Below the pieces are notes generated by a model. It saw nothing but the letters and a program-made list of their open reading frames with translations. It was not told the DNA's origin and searched no databases. A program made the translations under genes and the position numbers. This document shows positions 1 through 5,011 of a stretch of 9,887 nucleotides of DNA, one piece after another. This DNA is from an uncultured Eggerthellaceae bacterium (GTDB lineage Bacteria; Actinomycetota; Coriobacteriia; Coriobacteriales; Eggerthellaceae), in NCBI GenBank assembly GCA_910588985.1, contig CAJURO010000030.1, forward strand, positions 1 to 9,887, written 5' to 3'. Position 1 is the stretch's first letter, and every line of letters begins with the position of its first letter.

Positions 1-1215
1 TCGGTCGTTCTCTGGTACGGCATGGGCGTACCAATTCAATGTGATGGAAGCATTTGCGTGACCCAAGCGGGTTTGGACTGTCTTAACGTCCACTCCGTTA
101 GCCAGAAGCTGTGTTGCTTGGGTGTGACGTAGCTCATGGAATCGCAGCGTCGGGAACCCTGCTTTCTTTCTGAAGGCGTTCCACCAACCATAGAAGTTCG
201 TGGGGTCGTAGAGACCACCGATGTTGGAGCAGCAGACAGGAGTGTCCTCCGTTTGCACAAAGGCCTCGCCGAGCGTATCCAAGCACTCTGCTTGCAGTTG
301 CTTCCAGGCTTTCAGATGCTCTTCGGTTATGCGATCGATCGCTATGGTGCGGTAACCTGATTTCGTCTTGGGCTCCTTGAGCTTGAGTGCGGGCGTGTAG
401 GCACGCTTCACGCTTATCTCGCAGACATCTCCGAAGGAAATGTCCTTCCACATGAGGCCTAGTATCTCGCCTCGTCGCATACCTGTTGCGATGGCGATGC
501 GCACGGCCATGATGCTTGAGATGTTCACGAGACCATTGATGTAGCTACGCGTGGTTGAGTTACCGCGTTTGTCTTGACGGTCTTCCTTCTGGTTGAACTC
601 TTCCAAGAGCTCGCGCTCGTACTCGTCCACGAACGAGACCAGCTTGATGGCGTCCTCCACTTTGAGCGATTTCCTATTTGGATCGCTCTTCCTCGGAGCC
701 TTGATCTTGTCGCATGGGTTTCGAAGGATGATGTCGTAGTCCACCGCCTTTGAGAAGACGCGCTTCACTATGCCATGCAGCTCGTGCATGGTGGTGTTGC
801 TCAGCTTGCGCTTCTCCTTGATCGTCGCGAAGGTCTTCTCAAGTACCGGCACAGTAATGCTCCGCAACGCCATATGACCGATTAACGCTTCCACATGCCT
901 CAAACGTTGAGCGTCCAGCTTGATCGTGGTCTCGCTCGCGGCTCCTGCGGTATAGCGGGATTGCGTCCAGAGCTTTGACATCTCGCTGAACGTGATGTGG
1001 CTCTGGCTGAATTCCAGCCCTTCGTCGTATTGCCTTCGCAGCTCGTCGCGTACGCGTCTCGCATCGGCCTTAGAGCCATTCACGATTTTGGTTATGCGAT
1101 TCGGTTTTCCCGTTAAGGGATTAACGCCAAAGCTCAAGCCAACGCGCCAGCGATTGCGGACAACATTCCCGCTCTTGTCCTTAACAGCACTAATGCTTCC
1201 GTCTCCTTTTGCCAT
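1..1215 (-). CDS. Tyrosine recombinase / phage-type integrase (C-terminal end cut by window edge)
   Basis: Site-specific recombinase that would integrate and excise the element. The 405 visible residues, read on the minus strand, have an N-terminal arm-binding-type domain (about 1-65, with WRVGLSFG), a SAM-like core-binding domain (about 70-165), and the catalytic domain. All catalytic residues are visible: R247 in ATGMRRGE, a lysine at about 283-285 in EPKTKSGYR, H360 and R363 in HELRHT, H386 in RLGHA and nucleophile Y396 in NWYAHA. Only a short tail after Y396 is missing, so the gene ends just outside the window, and the attachment site probably lies there too. The start at 1215 (MAKGDGS) is chosen because AGGAGG at 1225-1230 is 9 bases upstream; an in-frame ATG at 1221 is only 3 bases from that site. 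The family assignment is secure; the target site cannot be seen. Confidence 0.95.
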   Translation of the reverse strand, partial: MAKGDGSISAVKDKSGNVVRNRWRVGLSFGVNPLTGKPNRITKIVNGSKADARRVRDELRRQYDEGLEFSQSHITFSEMSKLWTQSRYTAGAASETTIKLDAQRLRHVEALIGHMALRSITVPVLEKTFATIKEKRKLSNTTMHELHGIVKRVFSKAVDYDIILRNPCDKIKAPRKSDPNRKSLKVEDAIKLVSFVDEYERELLEEFNQKEDRQDKRGNSTTRSYINGLVNISSIMAVRIAIATGMRRGEILGLMWKDISFGDVCEISVKRAYTPALKLKEPKTKSGYRTIAIDRITEEHLKAWKQLQAECLDTLGEAFVQTEDTPVCCSNIGGLYDPTNFYGWWNAFRKKAGFPTLRFHELRHTQATQLLANGVDVKTVQTRLGHANASITLNWYAHAVPENDR

Positions 1216-1224
1216 TTTCATTCA

Positions 1225-1230
1225 CCTCCT
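1225..1230 (-). promoter_or_regulatory. Strong ribosome binding site of the integrase
   Basis: On the minus strand a perfect AGGAGG lies 9 bases before the ATG at 1215 and 3 bases before the ATG at 1221. It decides the start in favour of 1215. Because the integrase has its own strong site, it can be translated independently of the upstream zinc-knuckle gene, whose stop is 73 bases away. Confidence 0.8.
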
Positions 1231-1288
1231 AACCGGCGTTTCGCGCTTTGCCTATCTATCCAATAACGCCCCGTGAGGCGGAATCGGC

Positions 1289-2269
1289 TTACTTGTTCAT
1301 CCGGGTCTCGCCTGGATGAACCTTGCGCCATTGCTTGCATGCCTCGGTGCAGTACTTACGCCGCTTGCCACGTTCGTTGTTGGCAATGAAGGGCCTGCCG
1401 CATACCTCGCATGCACCAAGCCTTCCTATGCGCATGGCGTCGAGCGCGCTCCACCAAAGAGAGCCTATGCCCGTTGCGATGGATCTGATCTCTTGGCCGT
1501 CGATGACGATGGTACGAACGTCGCCCATGTGAAGCGTCATCAGGGTATCGCAGAGGTTGGTGAGGGCGCGTCTTATTCCTACGTCGGAATCCTCGTAGTA
1601 GCCCAGAGCGCAAATAAGGCGCAGATGGGTTGCCTTCTTCTCTGTCGAGGGCTTCGAGTTGCCATCCTCATCAACGATGCACCACTCGCTTGACCAATGA
1701 TTCGCGATGCCGCGTGCCTCGGTTGCAAGGTCGTTCATATGTAGCATGCGCATGAGGAAGCTGGTGTAGAGGCCTTTAGGAACGTACGCATCGAAGCTGA
1801 TTCCGATGATATCTGCTTCCAAATCTAGAGCGCCGGTATAGCCTCGTTCCTGTTTGTAAAAGCCTTGCTCAGATTCGCCCTCTGTTGCGAGGTCTGCCAC
1901 TTCTTCTATCATCTGCGCTCGCTCACGCAAGAACTCTTTTTGCTCTTCGGACGGCTTTACTATGCGCAGCCCGAACCCTTCGAGATCTTCATTCGATAAC
2001 GAAGCCTCTTCATCTTTCGCGGCCTCCCGTGCAAGGAGCGCGAGCTGCAGCATGTCGCGTGCGGCCATAGCTGATGTCAAATCGACATCAGCAGGGAGTG
2101 TCAAGTTGTCACTCGCTGTAAACATGGCAGGAGCGCCTTGCAGGAAGGCGCGCATCTTGGCTTCGGTGTCGCTTGCGATGAAGCGCTCGACATCCTGATT
2201 GGTGGAATGCCACGTCTTGTCGGCGGCCACATCTACGAACTTGTCTCTTTCTGGTATGAAATCTTTCAT
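1289..2269 (-). CDS. Unrecognised protein with C-terminal four-cysteine zinc knuckle, next to integrase
   Basis: Protein of 326 residues (329 if translation starts at the in-frame TTG at 2278). I do not recognise the family of its main body, which is acidic, mostly helical in character and has no signal peptide or membrane segment. The last ~45 residues hold C-x2-C-x16-C-x3-C (C287, C290, C307, C311 from the ATG) with CGRPF before and RRKYCTEAC within. This resembles the zinc-binding tail of CGNR-type proteins, although the CGNR tetrapeptide itself is absent. A nucleic-acid-binding or regulatory role is plausible but is an inference. It lies upstream of the integrase on the same strand, so the two may be co-transcribed. 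The ATG at 2269 is preferred because AGG at 2282-2284 is only 3 bases from the TTG, and a likely -10 box overlaps that site. Confidence 0.75.
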   Translation of the reverse strand: MKDFIPERDKFVDVAADKTWHSTNQDVERFIASDTEAKMRAFLQGAPAMFTASDNLTLPADVDLTSAMAARDMLQLALLAREAAKDEEASLSNEDLEGFGLRIVKPSEEQKEFLRERAQMIEEVADLATEGESEQGFYKQERGYTGALDLEADIIGISFDAYVPKGLYTSFLMRMLHMNDLATEARGIANHWSSEWCIVDEDGNSKPSTEKKATHLRLICALGYYEDSDVGIRRALTNLCDTLMTLHMGDVRTIVIDGQEIRSIATGIGSLWWSALDAMRIGRLGACEVCGRPFIANNERGKRRKYCTEACKQWRKVHPGETRMNK

Positions 2270-2281
2270 TTTCTTCAACTA

Positions 2282-2309
2282 CCTATAAAAACCGTCTTTA
2301 ACGTGTCAA
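2282..2309 (-). promoter_or_regulatory. Candidate minus-strand promoter for the zinc-knuckle gene and integrase
   Basis: On the minus strand a perfect -35 TTGACA (2309-2304) is followed after 16 bases by TATAGG (2287-2282). Transcription would begin near 2275, inside the TTG alternative start at 2278 and about six bases before the ATG at 2269. The transcript would then be leaderless or nearly so, which argues for the ATG. The -35 is convincing; the -10 matches four of six positions. Confidence 0.45.
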
Positions 2310-2325
2310 CGAATGAACCCATAAT
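2297..2325 (+). promoter_or_regulatory. Candidate plus-strand promoter for the excisionase-vapE operon
   Basis: TTTAAC (2297-2302), a 17-base spacer and CATAAT (2320-2325) precede the excisionase-like gene. The -10 matches five of six consensus bases; the -35 is weak. It overlaps the divergent minus-strand promoter, so one bound regulator could control both integrase-side and replication-side transcription. A perfect 8-base palindrome GGCTAGCC at 2333-2340 lies at the expected start of the transcript and could be an operator half, though it is short enough to occur by chance. Confidence 0.35.
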
Positions 2326-2377
2326 AGCCCCAGGCTAGCCGAAACGTCAAGTGGGACAAACGAAAGGAGTTGAGAAA

Positions 2378-2644
2378 ATGTTCGAACCAAGTGTGATAGA
2401 ACCTGACTGCAAGGTCATCTATCTGAGCGAAAGCCGTCCTCAAAGCGCATCTGAAATGCTCTTGTTCGAGGACTACCCTGACCTGCTCACGCCAGCGCAC
2501 CTCTCCGAGATCACAGGACAATGCGAGGCGACCATCAGATCTCTTTGCGGCAAAGGGAAACTTCCAGCCGTGCGCATCGGCAAGCGTTGGTACGTTCCTA
2601 AGACTGCCATGATGGCTTTCGTGGAGGGCGCTCGCGATGCGTAG
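2378..2644 (+). CDS. Excisionase-like small helix-turn-helix DNA-binding protein
   Basis: Protein of 88 residues. Its C-terminal half has the MerR/AlpA-like winged-helix pattern of the excisionase-family DNA-binding domain (LLTPAHLSEITG, then IRSLCGKGKLPAVRIGKRWYV, then an alanine-rich helix). The G-K-L-P-A-V-R-I-G-K-R-W core is the wing and is typical of Xis-like proteins. The first ~35 residues are an acidic extension without a recognised domain. The ATG at 2378 is chosen because AAAGGAG (2363-2369) ends 8 bases before it; an upstream in-frame GTG at 2351 lacks such a site. Such proteins direct integrase towards excision or regulate element genes. Its place divergent to the integrase and overlapping vapE by 8 bases fits either role. 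Which role applies cannot be read from the sequence. Confidence 0.85.
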   Translation: MFEPSVIEPDCKVIYLSESRPQSASEMLLFEDYPDLLTPAHLSEITGQCEATIRSLCGKGKLPAVRIGKRWYVPKTAMMAFVEGARDA

Positions 2645-3848
2645 GCGCGACCCTCTCATATCGGAGGTTGCGCAATCGATTCTGGAAGATGCGCTTGGCG
2701 ATGCCATCTGCTACGACGAGCTGCTCGGGCGCATTTGCGTGTGCGGAAAGCTCCCATGGGAGGACGGAACGTTTCGCTCGTCGCGACCGTGGGCGGCAGT
2801 CGATGACTCATGCGGGTATGCCTATGCGCAAGAGGCATTCGAGTGCGCAAGCGAGCGTGACTTCCAACATGCGCTCGCGATCGCAGCGGACAAGCGAAGG
2901 ACGAACCCGGTAGTCGATGCGCTCGATGCCCTTCCTGCATGGGATGGGGCATTGCGCGTGGGCACCCTTCTGACGGTATTCTTGGGAGCGGAAGACGATG
3001 CTTACACCCGCGAGGTGGAGAGGCTGCTTATGAGCGCAGCGCTTGCCCGCACATTTGATCCCGGCTGCAAGTTCGACTACATGCCTGTCCTTATCGGGAA
3101 CCAAGGCATCGGAAAATCGACCTTCATCCGAAAGCTCGCACTGGACTCTCGCTTCTACACCGACTCGATTCATGGGATTGGCACCAAGCAAGCGGCAGAG
3201 CTCGTGCAGGGAAAGTGGTTCATAGAGCTGCCGGAGCTCGCCGCCATGAGGAGTGCGGCATTGGAGTCCGTGAAGGCCTTCATCACGCGACAGGTTGACG
3301 AATATCGCATGCCCTACGCAAGGCATGTCGAGAGCCGCCCCAGGCGCTTCGTGATGGTGGGCACGACCAACGTCCGCGAGTTCTTGAGCGACCTCACGGG
3401 CAACAGGCGCTTCCTACCCATCCGCTGCGGCAAACGAGAGCCGGAGCTGAGCCTTTTCTCGAAGGATGCGGATGGTCATTTCCAGCAAGCTTGGGCGGAG
3501 GCGTATCAGAGCTTCAAGGAAGGCGCGATCGGGCGTGCATGGCAGCTCACCCTCACCGCGGACTCGACCAAGCAAGCGATGGAGCTCCAAGCGGACTCAG
3601 GCATCGACGACCCGCGTATTGGGATCATAGATCAGTGGATCGGAGGTCTGGATGCAGGAAGCGTCATTTGCGCGGTGCAGGTTATGGAGGAGGCGCTCGG
3701 GATACCAAGGGAGATGCAGAGACGGCGGGATCAGATGGAGGTGTCAGCGTTGCTTCAGAACTCCATCCCACACCTGAAGCAGCTTAGCGGAAAGCACAGG
3801 GTTGGAGCATATGGTGTACAGCGCGCCTTCATTGTCGATGGGAATTAG
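2637..3848 (+). CDS. vapE: VapE/VirE-type replication ATPase (helicase-like) of the mobile element
   Basis: Protein of 403 residues of the virulence-associated-E family, P-loop ATPases related to replicative helicases of phages and satellite islands. Visible motifs: Walker A G154-NQGIGKS-T162 after DYMPVLIG, an acidic Walker-B-like strand KWFIELPEL (193-201), a sensor-1-like VGTTN (N245), and a TGNRRFLPIRC arginine segment (254-264). Residues 89-120 carry the family's NPVVDALDALPAWDG stretch. There is no N-terminal primase domain, so it would need a separate primase. The start at 2637 overlaps the excisionase gene by 8 bases and has GGAGG at 2623-2627, 9 bases upstream, indicating translational coupling. 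The adjacent iteron-like region downstream suggests that it acts at a local origin, which is an inference. Family confidence is high; the helicase role comes from family knowledge. Confidence 0.88.
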   Translation: MRRRDPLISEVAQSILEDALGDAICYDELLGRICVCGKLPWEDGTFRSSRPWAAVDDSCGYAYAQEAFECASERDFQHALAIAADKRRTNPVVDALDALPAWDGALRVGTLLTVFLGAEDDAYTREVERLLMSAALARTFDPGCKFDYMPVLIGNQGIGKSTFIRKLALDSRFYTDSIHGIGTKQAAELVQGKWFIELPELAAMRSAALESVKAFITRQVDEYRMPYARHVESRPRRFVMVGTTNVREFLSDLTGNRRFLPIRCGKREPELSLFSKDADGHFQQAWAEAYQSFKEGAIGRAWQLTLTADSTKQAMELQADSGIDDPRIGIIDQWIGGLDAGSVICAVQVMEEALGIPREMQRRRDQMEVSALLQNSIPHLKQLSGKHRVGAYGVQRAFIVDGN

Positions 3849-3856
3849 ACCGATTA

Positions 3857-3941
3857 GTTGCCAACGTTGCCACGTAATTCGCAATGAAGGAAGCGAAGCG
3901 CCGGATAGAGATTCAGGCGTGTAAGTGGCAACAGTGGCAAT
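3857..3941. repeat. Long imperfect inverted repeat of GTTGCCAC-type iterons
   Basis: The left arm GTTGCCAACGTTGCCAC (3857-3873) and right arm GTGGCAACAGTGGCAAT (3925-3941) match in 14 of 16 positions as inverted repeats, separated by 51 bases. Each arm is two tandem copies of the 8-base unit spaced 9 bases apart, close to one helical turn, as expected of paired binding sites for an origin-binding protein. Confidence 0.7.
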
Positions 3942-4082
3942 AGGATGCAAATTGTTAGAGAAACGAGGCGAAGCGCCCTCGTCCCTTCTAAGGCGCGCCG
4001 TTGCGCAGACCGACACAGGTTTCAAACGGAGTCGAATCGAGCCTTAGAAACGCTTATTAGCAAGTAGCCCATTATGTAATAC

Positions 4083-4100
4083 CGAGCGCTGAATCGCTCG
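4083..4100. repeat. Hairpin CGAGCG / CGCTCG
   Basis: A perfect 6-base stem (4083-4088 with 4095-4100) encloses a 6-base loop. It is the first of the serial hairpins that lead up to mobC. Confidence 0.5.
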
Positions 4101-4120
4101 CTATTCCATCATGGCTCTTG

Positions 4121-4141
4121 CTTGCCGAGAGGCGCGGCAAG
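4121..4141. repeat. Hairpin CTTGCCG / CGGCAAG
   Basis: A perfect 7-base stem (4121-4127 with 4135-4141) encloses a 7-base loop. It contains the TTGCC core shared with the iterons but in a different context. Confidence 0.6.
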
Positions 4142-4149
4142 GCGGCTTC

Positions 4150-4216
4150 GGACGGAGGTGGCAGCTTGTGGCAACTGCTTGGATGTTGCCACTGCGCAAA
4201 TCCGTGCGCTCCGTCC
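4150..4216. repeat. Nested inverted repeats: outer GGACGGAG/CTCCGTCC, inner GTGGCAAC/GTTGCCAC
   Basis: The outer arms (4150-4157 and 4209-4216) are perfect 8-base complements. They enclose a perfect inner hairpin GTGGCAAC (4168-4175) and GTTGCCAC (4185-4192) with a 9-base loop, and one further iteron variant GTGGCAGC (4158-4165). The inner arms are the same unit as the iterons ~300 bases upstream, which ties both parts to one binding protein. Such nested structures are typical of transfer or replication origins. Confidence 0.65.
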
Positions 4217-4219
4217 TCG

Positions 4220-4235
4220 GCGGGGGATCCCCCGC
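4220..4235. repeat. Perfect 16-base GC-rich palindrome next to mobC
   Basis: GCGGGGGATCCCCCGC is a perfect palindrome lying 24 bases before the mobC start. It could extrude as a cruciform, act as part of a transfer origin, or stop transcription entering from upstream. There is no T-run after it (CGCCCCTC follows), so a Rho-independent terminator is not supported. Confidence 0.7.
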
Positions 4236-4259
4236 GCCCCTCATGGAAAGGAGGAACCG

Positions 4260-4712
4260 ATGGAAGAGAAGACCCATACGATCACATGCCGTCTTGATGA
4301 GGCGGATTTCCAGAAGCTCAAATCGGAAGCGGCAGCAATGGAGCTCAATACGAGCGATTACATTAGGATGCTCACACGGCTACCTGTTGAGTGCAAAGAC
4401 AGCGACGATCCCGATTCGTTTGTCATCATTGATCCGCGTGCCCAGGGAATCATGGATTATCAGATACGAAAGCAAGGCATCCTACTCAACCAGGCCGCGC
4501 ATGCGCTCAACACCATTGCGCTCAAGATCAGGCATGGCTCGGATTTGGATGCCGAGATGCTAAAGCTGATGCAGAAGGCAACGGGAAGTATCGATGAGGT
4601 GCGCAAAAGGCTTGCTGGCCTCAAACAAGACTCAGAGGCTCTTGTGAAGAGTCGAAAGCTTTATCTTGATATGTATCGGAGGAAGCCGAAGAAGCAAGCC
4701 CCTTCTCGTTGA
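4260..4712 (+). CDS. mobC: MobC-family relaxosome accessory protein
   Basis: Protein of 150 residues. Residues 5-40 fit a ribbon-helix-helix DNA-binding fold (THTITCRLDEADFQKLKSEA, then helices to TSDYIRMLTR). Residues 68-85 carry the mobilisation-protein motif QIRKQGILLNQAAHALN, equivalent to the family's G-x-N-L-N-Q-x3-x-L-N pattern, followed by a helical segment (96-132) and a basic tail. MobC proteins bind the transfer origin and help the relaxase open it. The ATG at 4260 has AAAGGAGG at 4247-4254; an in-frame extension back to 4122 only reads through the hairpins and is rejected. Usually a relaxase gene follows or overlaps mobC; here a ribbon-helix-helix gene and hsdM follow instead. A relaxase may lie outside the window or be supplied in trans. 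The ribbon-helix-helix part alone could also suit a simple repressor, but the second motif favours MobC. Confidence 0.82.
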   Translation: MEEKTHTITCRLDEADFQKLKSEAAAMELNTSDYIRMLTRLPVECKDSDDPDSFVIIDPRAQGIMDYQIRKQGILLNQAAHALNTIALKIRHGSDLDAEMLKLMQKATGSIDEVRKRLAGLKQDSEALVKSRKLYLDMYRRKPKKQAPSR

Positions 4713-4761
4713 AAACGAGTCTCTACTCGCCACTGCAATATATTTTGTGCTGCATCTCTCT

Positions 4762-4767
4762 TATAAT
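4762..4767 (+). promoter_or_regulatory. -10 box of the candidate promoter for the R-M operon
   Basis: A perfect TATAAT lies 37 bases before the ribbon-helix-helix gene's start, in the locally AT-rich mobC-downstream gap. No good -35 box lies 16-18 bases upstream, so the promoter may be weak or activator-dependent. Transcription would start around 4774, leaving a leader of about 30 bases. Confidence 0.5.
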
Positions 4768-4785
4768 CGTTTGTATTGCAAAACG
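4768..4785. promoter_or_regulatory. Candidate operator directly after the -10 box
   Basis: CGTTTGTATTGCAAAACG has matching CGTTT/AAACG arms and an imperfect centre. It begins at the base after TATAAT and covers the expected transcription start. A repressor bound here would block the promoter. The adjacent ribbon-helix-helix protein is the obvious candidate, by inference only; a 5-base arm is short. Confidence 0.3.
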
Positions 4786-4803
4786 AATCTTCTGGGAGGG
4801 TCC

Positions 4804-5010
4804 ATGAAGTTCACTGAGCTAGTTGATTCAGGGGCAAGCAAGACAAAACAGCATGAGTATTTGGTTGATGGCGAACAGACAGCCATCACTATTCGTATAC
4901 CGAGTAATTTGAAGGAGGCTGCTGCTGAAGCGGCCAATCTTAAAGGCCTTAGCTTCAGTGCCTTTGCGCGCATGTGCATGATTGATGAGCTCGTGAAGGA
5001 AGAGAGTTAG
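4804..5010 (+). CDS. Small ribbon-helix-helix protein heading the type I R-M operon
   Basis: Protein of 68 residues. Residues 26-36 (TAITIRIPSNL) fit the DNA-contacting beta strand of a ribbon-helix-helix fold, and two helices follow (about 35-47, alanine-rich, and 49-64, FSAFARMCMIDELV). The first 25 residues are a polar extension. The ATG at 4804 follows GGGAGGG at 4794-4800; an in-frame ORF reaching back into mobC is an open-frame extension without a ribosome site. Its stop is one base from the hsdM start, so both are surely co-transcribed. Ribbon-helix-helix proteins of this size are usually autoregulators or antitoxins. No toxin partner is adjacent, so control of the R-M operon, like controller proteins of other R-M systems, is the best guess. 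It does not resemble the usual helix-turn-helix C proteins. Confidence 0.7.
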   Translation: MKFTELVDSGASKTKQHEYLVDGEQTAITIRIPSNLKEAAAEAANLKGLSFSAFARMCMIDELVKEES

Positions 5011-5011
5011 C

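Larger units (their letters stand above)
3849..4259 (+). other. Gene-free region with iteron-like repeats and hairpins; candidate origin (oriV and/or oriT)
   Basis: About 410 bases between vapE and mobC hold no credible gene on either strand. The first part (3857-3941) carries a long imperfect inverted repeat built from an 8-base motif, and the second part (4083-4235) is almost continuous inverted repeats. A 10-base direct repeat GCGAAGCGCC occurs at 3893-3902 and 3968-3977. Position between a replication ATPase and a relaxosome protein fits a vegetative origin at the vapE side and a transfer origin at the mobC side. No nic-site consensus was recognised with confidence. Confidence 0.6.

Noticed and set aside
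1316..1693. Plus-strand open frame of 125 codons
   Set aside because: It is antisense to the zinc-knuckle gene, has no recognisable domain and no ribosome site; a typical shadow frame.
2351..2377. Earlier GTG start for the excisionase-like gene
   Set aside because: No ribosome site precedes it, while AAAGGAG is correctly spaced before the ATG at 2378.
3963..3982. Hairpin ACGAGG/CCTCGT after vapE as a terminator
   Set aside because: The stem is only 6 bases with an 8-base loop and the following bases (CCCTTCT) are not a T-run, so termination is not supported.
3744..4025. Minus-strand open frame of 93 codons across the vapE end and the iterons
   Set aside because: It starts with TTG without a ribosome site, overlaps the vapE 3' end in antisense, and part of its translation (repeated Trp-Gln) is simply the iteron motif read as codons.
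4122..4259. In-frame upstream extension of mobC to an ATG-like start at 4122
   Set aside because: It only reads through the hairpins and the palindrome and gives an arginine- and proline-rich stretch without family similarity. The strong AAAGGAGG site belongs to the ATG at 4260.
4705..4729. Two overlapping small hairpins (CTCGTT/AACGAG and CGAGT/ACTCG) after the mobC stop, possible terminator or switch
   Set aside because: Stems of 5-6 bases without a T-run; they overlap each other but are too short to claim an attenuator.
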